Shown here: one piece after another, positions 7,618-15,364 of the stretch
Layout: each line of letters starts with the position of its first letter
Position numbering within the stretch: the stretch's first letter is position 1
Source of the DNA: an uncultured Bacteroidota bacterium
GTDB lineage: Bacteria; Bacteroidota; Bacteroidia; Chitinophagales; Chitinophagaceae
Reading direction: 5' to 3'
Assembly: GCA_903831935.1 (NCBI GenBank)
Contig: CAIKZP010000050.1
Coordinates: 1-59,577 of the forward strand
Length of the DNA: 59,577 nucleotides
Notes under the pieces: model-generated
Databases searched by the model: none
Told to the model about the DNA's origin: nothing
What the model saw: only the letters and a program-made list of their open reading frames with translations
Position numbers and translations under genes: made by a program

Positions 7618-8016
7618 CTATTTTGTACTGAAACTGTATTTATAGTCAACCAACCAATTAGCCTCTTTTTTAACCACTTTAATTTTTTTGATTGATTTTT
7701 CAAATGAACTACTGTATTGAATAACAGTAGATATTGAGTCAATATCGTCTACCTGAATAATATTAATTGAGGCTGTTCTAGATTGCTGACGGCCTTCTTT
7801 GTCTTTACTACGGTATTCTGTTTCAAGTGCTCCAAGCAGTTGTTGGTTGGTTTGGTCGGCAAGCATAAAAAAAGCGGCTTTTGTAAAATCGCCCTTATAT
7901 CCGGCATCTATAAATTCTCTTCCAGCATCAAATGCATTTTCTGCTTTTTTATAGTCAGTTGTTTTGGTAGCACAAGCAACTAGTAGAATGATAGAAAGTG
8001 TTAATATTTTATACAT
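7618..8016 (-). CDS. Small putative lipoprotein, DUF4878/NTF2-like
   Basis: A 132-residue secreted protein with a signal peptide MYKILTLSIILLVAC ending in a lipobox with Cys15. The mature part (KKAENAFDAGREFIDAGYKGDF, then a beta-rich C-terminal half ending VVKKEANWLVDYKYSF) resembles small NTF2-like or DUF4878 lipoproteins that have a helix followed by a curved sheet. Such proteins are envelope proteins of mostly unknown function. The family call is by pattern only. It lies upstream of the 50-aa membrane protein gene on the same strand, with an 86-base gap that holds a promoter, so the two need not be one operon. Confidence 0.65.
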   Translation of the reverse strand: MYKILTLSIILLVACATKTTDYKKAENAFDAGREFIDAGYKGDFTKAAFFMLADQTNQQLLGALETEYRSKDKEGRQQSRTASINIIQVDDIDSISTVIQYSSSFEKSIKKIKVVKKEANWLVDYKYSFSTK

Positions 8017-8150
8017 CTGTTTTCGTTTAATAAAAGGGTATGATTTTTGTAAAATTACTAACTATAAAAGCTTGTAACAGAATTAACTTATTTAATTCTT
8101 TTTAATTTATCAAAATCATAACTTAGCAATTAACACCCTAAAAAAGTCAC

Positions 8151-8564
8151 ATGAAAAAAAGCTTCTTTTTAAGTTTTATTATTTTGATGGTATTCTCATC
8201 AAATGCAGCAATACCAAGTGCTAGCAAAAACAACGACACTACTGTAAGCTATACCTCCAAACTCGATGAAAAAATGGTTAAGGATGCTATGCAGGCATTT
8301 AAGAGCCTATCTAAAGCAGAGCGGAAAGCACGTTTTGGTGAAGTGAAATCTTTGGTAAAAAACTACCGTCAACAGCAAAACGAAGATGGAACTGAAGTTA
8401 GTACAAACACACTATTGTATGCTATTCTGGCAATTTTGTTACCTCCACTAGCAGTAGGGCTTCACGAAGGTGGTATCAATAACCGATTTTGGATTAGCCT
8501 TTTATTGTCACTTTTATTCTTTTTACCAGGAATTATTTACGCACTAATTGTGGTGTTAACATAG
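8151..8564 (+). CDS. YqaE/Pmp3 family membrane protein with secreted N-terminal extension
   Basis: A 137-residue protein. Residues 1-20 form a signal peptide ending in SSNAA. Residues 21-82 form a charged helical segment (DEKMVKDAMQAFKSLSKAERKARF). Residues 85-137 contain the UPF0057/Pmp3 signature: two transmembrane helices with ILLPPLAVGLHEG between them, then FWISLLLSLLFFLPGIIYALIVV. Plain Pmp3/YqaE proteins are only about 50-60 residues and help membrane-potential homeostasis under stress in yeast. The periplasmic extension is a Bacteroidota variant whose role is unknown. The gene is monocistronic, between the divergent lipoprotein gene and the GH13 gene. Confidence 0.8.
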   Translation: MKKSFFLSFIILMVFSSNAAIPSASKNNDTTVSYTSKLDEKMVKDAMQAFKSLSKAERKARFGEVKSLVKNYRQQQNEDGTEVSTNTLLYAILAILLPPLAVGLHEGGINNRFWISLLLSLLFFLPGIIYALIVVLT

Positions 8565-8651
8565 CCAAAGTAGAAGGGTTGATAAAAATATTTACCAATA
8601 ATGTGTGTTTTTTACACAATAGTAGATAAATTTATACCCTAAACGATTGTT

Positions 8652-10016
8652 ATGTTATTGAAAAAACTATTTTTTCTAGCTTTTTCGCTCGTATTATTGA
8701 GCGCTTGTTCTAATTCATCCAACAAGTTTATTGCATTAGATACGGCTACTATTGAAGGTCATCCAGCTTGGATGATGAATAGTAATATCTATGAAGTAAA
8801 TGTGCGCCAATATACCGCAGCAGGAACCTTTCAAGCATTCAGTGAACATTTAGAAAGGCTGAAAGAAATGGGGGTGCAAACACTATGGTTTATGCCTATC
8901 AATCCTATTAGTAAGGTTGATAGAAAAGGCAGCTTGGGTAGTTATTATGCAGTAGCAAATTATACAGCAATTAATCCCGAATTTGGCAATTTAGCCGATT
9001 GGAAGGCCTTGGTTAAAAAAGCACACGAATTAGGCTTTAAAGTAATGATAGATTGGGTACCTAATCATTCTGGTGCAGATCATCCATGGTTACAATCGCA
9101 TCCAGATTTTTATGTAAAAGACAGTACAGGAAAACCTGTTTCGCAATACGATTGGACTGATACACGCAAACTCAATTATAATAACCAAGAATTGTGTGAT
9201 AGTATGCTTGCTGCTATGCATTATTGGGTGAAGGAAACAGATATTGATGGTTATCGTTGCGATTTTGCAGGTGGTGTATCTGATGCGTTTTGGACCAAGG
9301 CCATAAAAAGCTTAAAACAAGAAAAAAATATCTTCATGTTAGCAGAAGCAGAAAAGCCATCATTATATACCGATGGTTTTGATGCAACTTATGGCTGGAC
9401 AGAATTTTCTATGATGAAATTAATTGCAGCTGGCAAAAGAAATGCAGCGGCATTAGATAGTGTAGTGAAGCAAGTAGATACAACCTATCCTGCCAATGGA
9501 TTACGCTTGTGCTTTACCAGTAATCACGACGAAAATAGCTGGAATAAAGCAGATTTCGCAACCATGCCAGGCGATATTCATGCTCCGTTTGCTGTATTGG
9601 CTCAAACATTCAAACGGGCTATTCCGCTTGTTTATAGCAGTCAAGAAGAGCCATTATTGCGTAGCATTTCCTTTTTTGAAAAAGATACGATTCCTTTTGC
9701 AAAATATGCCCGTGCGCCTTTTTATAAAAAATTATTGAACCTACACACTAGTTCTGCAGCACTAGCAGCTAATGCCGGATTTAAGAAATTAGTATCTACA
9801 GCAGATGATAAAATATACGCTTACACAAGATTCACAAATAATAGCAAAGTATTGGTAGTATTGAATTTAAGCGCAAATGCACAATCTGTTACTATTAATG
9901 ACAATACTACAATTGGCGAGGCAACAGAATTGTTTTCAAATCAAAAAATTAACATTAAAGCCGGCCATTCGTTTTCACTTGCGCCATGGGGTTATCAAGT
10001 GTATTCGTATCAATAA
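8652..10016 (+). CDS. GH13 alpha-amylase family lipoprotein
   Basis: A 454-residue glycoside hydrolase of family GH13, predicted to cleave alpha-1,4-glucans or oligosaccharides at the cell envelope. The signal peptide ends in LLSAC, lipid-modified at Cys19. The barrel motifs are DWVPNHSG (region I), YRCDFAGGV with nucleophile Asp204 (region II), the acid Glu in [10 protein letters not shown] (region III) and [10 protein letters not shown] (region IV). A C-terminal beta domain covers the last 90 residues or so. It stands apart from the glycogen locus at 40-51 kb but would feed the same pathway. pyrF follows 23 bases downstream and may be co-transcribed, although it has its own promoter-like box. 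Confidence 0.88.
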   Translation: MLLKKLFFLAFSLVLLSACSNSSNKFIALDTATIEGHPAWMMNSNIYEVNVRQYTAAGTFQAFSEHLERLKEMGVQTLWFMPINPISKVDRKGSLGSYYAVANYTAINPEFGNLADWKALVKKAHELGFKVMIDWVPNHSGADHPWLQSHPDFYVKDSTGKPVSQYDWTDTRKLNYNNQELCDSMLAAMHYWVKETDIDGYRCDFAGGVSDAFWTKAIKSLKQEKNIFMLAEAEKPSLYTDGFDATYGWTEFSMMKLIAAGKRNAAALDSVVKQVDTTYPANGLRLCFTSNHDENSWNKADFATMPGDIHAPFAVLAQTFKRAIPLVYSSQEEPLLRSISFFEKDTIPFAKYARAPFYKKLLNLHTSSAALAANAGFKKLVSTADDKIYAYTRFTNNSKVLVVLNLSANAQSVTINDNTTIGEATELFSNQKINIKAGHSFSLAPWGYQVYSYQ

Positions 10017-10027
10017 AGCTTTCTATT

Positions 10028-10035
10028 TACCTTTG
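10028..10035 (+). promoter_or_regulatory. TAnnTTTG box immediately upstream of pyrF
   Basis: TACCTTTG matches the Bacteroidota -7 element exactly and ends only 4 bases before the pyrF ATG at 10040. No good -33 TTG is visible 17-23 bases upstream. If used, transcription would begin at or next to the start codon. Confidence 0.35.
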
Positions 10036-10039
10036 CTAC

Positions 10040-10897
10040 ATGAATCGTTCTGAACTAGTTAATCAAATACAAGAAAAAAACAGTTTCCTCGTAGTAGGAT
10101 TAGATACAGATATTACCAAAATTCCCAAGCATTTTATGGGGGAAGCCGATCCTGTATTTGCATTTAACAAAGCAATCATTGACGCCACTAAAGACCATTG
10201 TGTGGGTTATAAAATTAACACAGCTTTTTACGAATCACAAGGATTGAAAGGCTGGGAGAGTATGGAGAAATCCTTACACTATATTCCTAACACACATTTT
10301 AAAATTGCAGATGCCAAGCGTGGCGATATTGGCAATACATCTGCGCAATATGCCAAAACATTTTTTGAAGTTTTACCTTTCGATGCAGTAACCATCGCCC
10401 CATATATGGGAGAAGATAGTGTACGACCATTTTTAGAATATGAAAATAAGTGGAGCATTGTTTTGGGTTTAACCTCAAACGCTGGCAGTAATGATTTTCA
10501 ACAATTAATGGTGCAGCCTGCTTATCAAGTTCAAACACTTGAACCACACATTACACAAAACAATTCAGAAAAACGATTATACGAAACCGTCTTAGAAAAA
10601 ATTGCTTCTTGGGGAACCCCCGAAAATTTAATGTTTGTAGTGGGTGCTACACGTGCAAGTGACCTTGAAAATATTCGATCCATTATTCCAGAACACTTTT
10701 TATTAGTGCCGGGTGTGGGAGCACAAGGTGGCAGTTTAGCCGAAGTTTCTAAGTATGGAATGAATAGAGATTGTGGTTTATTAGTGAATGCTAGTAGGGC
10801 CATTATTTTTGCCAGCAGTGGCGAAGATTTTGCAACTGTAGCAACAAAAGTTGCAAAGGAATATCAAACAGAAATGAAAACTTACTTGCCTTTTTGA
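10040..10897 (+). CDS. pyrF: Orotidine 5'-phosphate decarboxylase (PyrF, subfamily 2)
   Basis: Converts orotidine monophosphate to UMP, the last step of de novo pyrimidine synthesis, in the cytoplasm. The 285-residue length and the motif [11 protein letters not shown] at about residues 91-101 (catalytic Lys93 with its flanking Asp pair) are those of the long, mycobacterial-type PyrF subfamily. Phosphate-binding residues are in [12 protein letters not shown] and [11 protein letters not shown]. The start is ATG 10040 ([10 protein letters not shown]); the frame extends further upstream into the GH13 gene, but that extension is not conserved-looking. The 3' end overlaps the convergent GDSL hydrolase gene by 16 bases. 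Confidence 0.93.
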   Translation: MNRSELVNQIQEKNSFLVVGLDTDITKIPKHFMGEADPVFAFNKAIIDATKDHCVGYKINTAFYESQGLKGWESMEKSLHYIPNTHFKIADAKRGDIGNTSAQYAKTFFEVLPFDAVTIAPYMGEDSVRPFLEYENKWSIVLGLTSNAGSNDFQQLMVQPAYQVQTLEPHITQNNSEKRLYETVLEKIASWGTPENLMFVVGATRASDLENIRSIIPEHFLLVPGVGAQGGSLAEVSKYGMNRDCGLLVNASRAIIFASSGEDFATVATKVAKEYQTEMKTYLPF

Positions 10898-11505
10898 TGA
10901 ATGCTTTCTTGCATTGTAGTAGCTAGTTCCATTGCCCAATAAGCATAAGATTTTTCACTGTAATGCAATCCATCTTCGGCAAGTAAACTCGTATCTTTTT
11001 CCGCCAAATTGGTATGATTTGTAAGGTCAATAAATTTGCAGCCATTTTTTGTTGACAATAGTTTGCAAATTTCATTGAAAGAGGCAATTGTATTTGTTGT
11101 GTTATTTTTTTTATTTGAATGTCCAAATGTAGTAATGGTCCAATCTGGAATAGACATTAAAAAAACTTGTTTGGCATTTCCTCCCGTTAAGTGAATGGCT
11201 TTTTTTATTAGAAAACTAAGGTCTTCAGAAAAACTTTCTAAATCTAATCCACGGTATTGGTTGTTTACGCCAATTAGTAAACTAACAAAATCATAAGACT
11301 CATTTAATTGTTGTTTAATTAAATGGTCGGCTAATTCAAAACTTGTCCATCCAGTTTTTGCAATAATTTCTGGGGCATGAAAATGCAAGCCTGCGCTTCG
11401 CAGTAATTGAATTGTTTGGTAAGGAAATCCAGCATGTAGTGCAACAGATTCACCAATGGTATAGGAATCTCCCAAACAAATTAGGCTATAGCAATGCGTA
11501 CTCAT
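10882..11505 (-). CDS. SGNH/GDSL family hydrolase
   Basis: A 207-residue esterase or lipase of the SGNH superfamily. Block I is [10 protein letters not shown] with nucleophile Ser14, block III is [10 protein letters not shown] with the oxyanion Asn, and block V is AEDGLHYSE with the catalytic Asp178 and His181. There is no signal peptide, so it is probably cytoplasmic, and the substrate is unknown. It overlaps the pyrF tail by 16 bases and lies 51 bases downstream of kynU on the same strand. The two could be co-transcribed, since no terminator separates them. Confidence 0.85.
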   Translation of the reverse strand: MSTHCYSLICLGDSYTIGESVALHAGFPYQTIQLLRSAGLHFHAPEIIAKTGWTSFELADHLIKQQLNESYDFVSLLIGVNNQYRGLDLESFSEDLSFLIKKAIHLTGGNAKQVFLMSIPDWTITTFGHSNKKNNTTNTIASFNEICKLLSTKNGCKFIDLTNHTNLAEKDTSLLAEDGLHYSEKSYAYWAMELATTMQESIHQKGK

Positions 11506-11556
11506 TTTAATCTATTAATAAGGTACTTCAATTGTAATGTTGGATGTGTTCTTATA

Positions 11557-12822
11557 CTAAAAATTGTCTCTTAAGATACAATAAAATTGGTACACATCCA
11601 AATAACTACAATACATTGGTGCAGGGGCTAGTCGAATCACACCAGGTTCTCTAAAGTCAACAATAATGCCATTTTCAATCATTTTATTGTGAATGGCTTT
11701 TGCATTTTCTTTAAAATACAAACTCAATTGCGCACCCCTTTGATGGGGGTTTGAGGGTGTAATTATTTCAAAACTTAAATTGGGTAATTGCTGCATTAAA
11801 AAGGCTAAATAATTTGTAAGTGATATACTTTTTTTTCTTAGATTTTCTATGCCGGCTTCGTCAAATAATTCGAGAGATGTTTTTAGTCCAATACAATTAA
11901 AAACTTGGGTAGTACTGATGTTCCAACCAGAAGCATTTGGTTTAGGCAGAAATCCTTTTTCCATTTTAAACCTTGTTGCTTCATCATTTCCCCACCATCC
12001 TCCTAGTCGGGGGGTGTTGGTATTAGTGGCCCATTTTTCGTGCACAAATACACCGCCCACAGCACCAGGCCCAGCATTCAAGTATTTATAGCTGCACCAA
12101 ACTGCAAAATCAACATTCCAGTCGTGTAATGCTACAGGAACATTACCTACTACATGCGCTAGATCGAACCCAACAACCGCGCCAACTTGCTGTGCCGCTT
12201 TTGTAATTGTTTGCATGGGGTATAATTGACCAGTATAGTAATGAATACCTCCCATAATTACCATTGCTAATGCTGTTCCTGCATTTGCAATAGCTTCTAG
12301 AATGTCTGCTTCAATTAAATGTTTATTGCCATTGTTAGGGGCTATTTCAATTATGGTTGTAGTAGGATCTAATCCAAAATGTTTTACAAGTGTTTCAACC
12401 GCATATTGGTCTGATGGAAAAGCACCAGATTCCATAATTATTTTAAAACGTTCTTTGGTAGGTTGATAAAAACTGAGCATTAACAAATGAAGGTTCACTG
12501 TTAAACTGTTCATCACTGTTATTTCTGAAGTACTTGCACCAACAATTTTTGCAAGGCTAGGTTGTAGAAATTCATGGTACTTAAGCCAAGGATTTGTTCC
12601 GCCAAAATAGCCGCCAACAGCCTTCTCTCGCCAGGTTGTTAATTCTATTTCAAATGCAGTTTGCAATTTTATTGGTTGTAATCCTAATGAGTTTCCGCAA
12701 AAATAAATGGCATTTTTTCCATTGTGCTGTGGGAAATAAAATGCGTCTTTTAAATACGCTAAAGTATCTGCAGCATCAGCTGCTTTTGCAAATGCTATAC
12801 TTGTATCAAATATTTCAGACAT
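11557..12822 (-). CDS. kynU: Kynureninase
   Basis: A PLP-dependent enzyme that cleaves kynurenine or 3-hydroxykynurenine to (3-hydroxy)anthranilate and alanine, in tryptophan catabolism or de novo NAD synthesis. The 421-residue length is typical. Visible motifs are FCGNSLGLQP, ESGAFPSDQYA, GFDLAHVVGN with the cofactor-binding Asp220, and WCSYKYLNAGPG with the PLP Lys246. The C-terminal domain contains HQRGAQLSL and DFREPGVIRLAPAPMY. No other kyn or nad genes are next to it. A tryptophanase-type gene lies about 11 kb away, but a link is only conjecture. The divergent neighbour is glutaryl-CoA dehydrogenase. Confidence 0.93.
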   Translation of the reverse strand: MSEIFDTSIAFAKAADAADTLAYLKDAFYFPQHNGKNAIYFCGNSLGLQPIKLQTAFEIELTTWREKAVGGYFGGTNPWLKYHEFLQPSLAKIVGASTSEITVMNSLTVNLHLLMLSFYQPTKERFKIIMESGAFPSDQYAVETLVKHFGLDPTTTIIEIAPNNGNKHLIEADILEAIANAGTALAMVIMGGIHYYTGQLYPMQTITKAAQQVGAVVGFDLAHVVGNVPVALHDWNVDFAVWCSYKYLNAGPGAVGGVFVHEKWATNTNTPRLGGWWGNDEATRFKMEKGFLPKPNASGWNISTTQVFNCIGLKTSLELFDEAGIENLRKKSISLTNYLAFLMQQLPNLSFEIITPSNPHQRGAQLSLYFKENAKAIHNKMIENGIIVDFREPGVIRLAPAPMYCSYLDVYQFYCILRDNF

Positions 12823-12972
12823 AAAACTTCATTAATCAATATATACGATGTTAACAATTACCAATACCAAAAGTTTAAATTAACACCTAATAAAATGGCA
12901 ATATGTTCATATAAACGAATATTTGCAAATGGGTATTCCAAAAAACGCCTTCAATTCATTTATAGTCAAATG

Positions 12973-13017
12973 CATTATTTTGTAATGTTTAATGATAACA
13001 AAACAAAGCATTACAAA
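12973..13017. repeat. Inverted repeat in the kynU/gcdH control region
   Basis: TTTGTAATG (12979-12987) and CATTACAAA (13009-13017) are perfect 9-base complements separated by 21 bases. The left arm also belongs to a small palindrome, CATTA-N5-TAATG (12973-12987). It may be an operator or nothing more than AT-rich symmetry. Confidence 0.3.
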
Positions 13018-13105
13018 GTGTAAAATAACCAATATTCAATTACGTATTAGATTTGTTACTTAGAAATAAAAATGTATTAAACCTAACACAAATCATTGCA
13101 TCGCT

Positions 13106-13113
13106 GTAATTTT
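13106..13113 (+). promoter_or_regulatory. Candidate -7 box for gcdH
   Basis: TAATTTTG matches TAnnTTTG and lies 55 bases before the gcdH ATG. No TTG is present at the expected -33 spacing, so this is a weak call. Confidence 0.3.
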
Positions 13114-13168
13114 GTTGGAGTGCATCAAATTCATTGGGTTATTTTTATTAGTATTTAATTGAAAAATA

Positions 13169-14353
13169 ATGGCAGCCAAAACAGATCAATTTCAATCTCC
13201 CGATTATTATTTGTTAGACGAACTCTTAACCGAAGAGCAAAAACTAATCAGACATTCTGTTCGCAGTTATGTGAAAAAAGAAATTTCTCCCATTATTGAA
13301 GACTATGCACAACGTGCAGAATTTCCTATTCAAATAGTTAAGCAATTGGGCGATTTGGGATGTTATGGTCCTACTATTCCTGTACAATATGGGGGAGGTG
13401 GATTAGACTATATCAGTTATGGTTTAATGATGCAAGAATTAGAACGTGGTGATAGTGGTATTAGAAGTGCTGCAAGTGTGCAAGGTTCATTAGTGATGTA
13501 TCCGATTTATGCATATGGATCCGAAGAACAAAAAAATAAATATTTACCAAAATTAGCCAGTGGAGAATGGTTAGGCTGTTTTGGTTTAACCGAACCCGAT
13601 CATGGCAGCAACCCTTCTGGCATGTTAACCAAATTAACAGATGCGGGGGATCATTATATATTGAATGGCGCTAAAATGTGGATTAGTAATGCACCATTCG
13701 CACATGTAGCAATAGTATGGGCAAAAAATGATTCAGGAGAAATTGTAGGTGTAATTGTTGAGCGAGGAATGAAAGGATTTAGCACGCCAACCATACATGG
13801 AAAATGGAGTTTGCGTGCAAGTGCAACTGGCGAATTGGTGTTTGACAATGTTGTGATTCCTAAAGAAAATGTGTTACCAAATATTAAAGGATTAAAAGGA
13901 CCATTAGGTTGTTTGTCTAAAGCCAGATATGGCATTGCTTGGGGAGCACTTGGTGCAGCGATGGATTGTTATGATACTGCTTTGCGTTATAGTCAAGAAA
14001 GAATGCAATTTGATCGACCCATTGGAGGCTTTCAATTGCAACAAAAAAAGTTGGCCGAAATGATCACTGAAATTACAAAAGCGCAATTATTGGTATGGCG
14101 TTTAGGCGTATTAATGAATGAAGGAAAAGCAACTGCACAACAAATTAGCATGGCAAAGCGAAATAGTTGCGAAATAGCCACTAATATTGCAAGAGATGCC
14201 CGACAGATTCTTGGCGGAATGGGTATCACAGGAGAATATAGCGTAATGCGGCACATGATGAATTTAGAAAGTGTTATTACATACGAAGGCACACACGATA
14301 TTCATTTATTAATTACGGGGATGGATATTACAGGATTTAATGCCTTTAAATAA
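13169..14353 (+). CDS. gcdH: Glutaryl-CoA dehydrogenase (acyl-CoA dehydrogenase family)
   Basis: A flavoprotein that oxidises and decarboxylates glutaryl-CoA to crotonyl-CoA in lysine and tryptophan breakdown. The length is 394 residues. The catalytic base is Glu373 in YEGTHDIH. The motif ERGDSGIRSAASVQGSLVMYPI carries the Arg/Ser pair that binds the substrate's free carboxylate in glutaryl-CoA dehydrogenases and is absent from ordinary acyl-CoA dehydrogenases. FAD-binding motifs are CFGLTEPDHGSNP and MWISNAPFAHVAIVW. It is divergent from kynU and is followed 9 bases later by aroK, probably in one transcript. Confidence 0.9.
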   Translation: MAAKTDQFQSPDYYLLDELLTEEQKLIRHSVRSYVKKEISPIIEDYAQRAEFPIQIVKQLGDLGCYGPTIPVQYGGGGLDYISYGLMMQELERGDSGIRSAASVQGSLVMYPIYAYGSEEQKNKYLPKLASGEWLGCFGLTEPDHGSNPSGMLTKLTDAGDHYILNGAKMWISNAPFAHVAIVWAKNDSGEIVGVIVERGMKGFSTPTIHGKWSLRASATGELVFDNVVIPKENVLPNIKGLKGPLGCLSKARYGIAWGALGAAMDCYDTALRYSQERMQFDRPIGGFQLQQKKLAEMITEITKAQLLVWRLGVLMNEGKATAQQISMAKRNSCEIATNIARDARQILGGMGITGEYSVMRHMMNLESVITYEGTHDIHLLITGMDITGFNAFK

Positions 14354-14362
14354 ATTGGTTTT

Positions 14363-14896
14363 ATGGAAGCAAGTACACCCAATCAAATAAAAATTTTCTT
14401 AATAGGAATGATGGGCAGTGGCAAATCTTATTGGACAAAGTATTTATCCAAAAAAATAAAAACTGGTGGATACGATTTAGACTTTATAATTGAGTCTAAT
14501 GAAGAAAAAACAATTGCCGAAATTTTTGCAGAAGATGGCGAAGATTATTTTCGTCAACAAGAAGCGAAAATTTTACGCTGGTTTAAAGAAAAGAAAACTT
14601 TTGTATTAGCTACTGGAGGAGGTACGCCATGCTTTAGTGAAAATATTAAATGGATGAATCAACAAGGCTTAACTATTTGGATTGATGAACCCATTGAAGA
14701 ATTAGTAAAAAGATTATTACCCGAAAAAGACCATCGACCTTTAATAAAAAATTTATCCAACGAAGCATTGCATGATTTTTTAACCAATAAAAGAAATGAG
14801 CGCTTGCCTTTTTATGAACAAGCAAAAATTCATTTAACCAACCCCAATATCAACGAAAAAATGTTTTTAAAAATCATCAAAGAAAATGCAAAATAA
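14363..14896 (+). CDS. aroK: Shikimate kinase
   Basis: Phosphorylates shikimate with ATP in the chorismate pathway. The 177-residue protein has a Walker A loop GMMGSGKS at residues 15-22, the shikimate-binding DLDFIIE segment, and the glycine-rich ATGGGTPC motif. The lid arginine region is DHRPLIKN. A Tyr follows the P-loop Ser where many homologues have Thr-x-Gly, a minor variation. It lies 9 bases downstream of gcdH and overlaps the next gene by 11 bases, which suggests translational coupling. Confidence 0.9.
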   Translation: MEASTPNQIKIFLIGMMGSGKSYWTKYLSKKIKTGGYDLDFIIESNEEKTIAEIFAEDGEDYFRQQEAKILRWFKEKKTFVLATGGGTPCFSENIKWMNQQGLTIWIDEPIEELVKRLLPEKDHRPLIKNLSNEALHDFLTNKRNERLPFYEQAKIHLTNPNINEKMFLKIIKENAK

Positions 14897-15275
14897 ATTC
14901 ATTGTTTCGGCAGCTTTTTTGGGTGCATTAACTGTGGCACTTGGTGCTTTTGGGGCTCATGCTTTAAAACAGTTGGTTTCAGAGCAAGCGTTAACCACTT
15001 ATGAAACTGCAGTGCGGTACCAATTTTATCATGTGTTTGCATTGGCTATTACAGGGATACTTTATGCCAACAATCCCAACAAATTAATTAGAAATGCGGG
15101 TGTTTTTTTTATGATTGGAATAACACTTTTTAGTGGTTCATTATATACACTCACATATATTGCTTATTCAGGCAATTCAAGCCTTTCATGGGTAGGTCCT
15201 ATCACCCCAATTGGCGGACTTTTTTTAATACTTGGCTGGATTCAACTGGGTTTAGGCCTAAAAAGAACCAACTAA
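14886..15275 (+). CDS. DUF423 family membrane protein (YgdD-like)
   Basis: A 129-residue integral membrane protein of the DUF423 family. The signature GALTVALGAFGAHALK near the N-terminus and YETAVRYQFYHVFALAI are typical. Four transmembrane helices are predicted, at about residues 5-23, 45-63, 70-92 and 98-122. The family function is unknown. It overlaps the aroK end by 11 bases and is followed by an 89-base gap before ftsK. Confidence 0.88.
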   Translation: MQNKFIVSAAFLGALTVALGAFGAHALKQLVSEQALTTYETAVRYQFYHVFALAITGILYANNPNKLIRNAGVFFMIGITLFSGSLYTLTYIAYSGNSSLSWVGPITPIGGLFLILGWIQLGLGLKRTN

Positions 15276-15351
15276 TAGTGGAAAACTCCCTTTCAAATCA
15301 ACAGTTTTGCACATCAGGTAGCCCTTTCATTTTCAGCGCTGTTGCATAGCT

Positions 15352-15359
15352 TATATTTG
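15352..15359 (+). promoter_or_regulatory. TAnnTTTG box adjacent to the ftsK start
   Basis: TATATTTG is a perfect -7 element ending 5 bases before the ftsK ATG at 15365. No TTG stands at the ideal upstream distance; a TTTC lies 17 bases upstream. If used, the ftsK mRNA would be nearly leaderless. Confidence 0.35.
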
Positions 15360-15364
15360 TTTTC

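Larger units (their letters stand above)
12823..13168. other. Divergent intergenic region, kynU / gcdH
   Basis: This is a 346-base AT-rich control region between divergent genes. It holds an inverted repeat (TTTGTAATG at 12979-12987, CATTACAAA at 13009-13017) and two TAnnTTTG-like boxes on the plus strand, TAGATTTG at 13048-13055 and TAATTTTG at 13106-13113. No ORF or RNA gene is apparent. Confidence 0.5.

Noticed and set aside
9986..10039. Upstream extension of pyrF into the GH13 gene
   Set aside because: The extra residues precede the family N-terminus and overlap the end of the GH13 coding sequence. ATG 10040 fits the family length.
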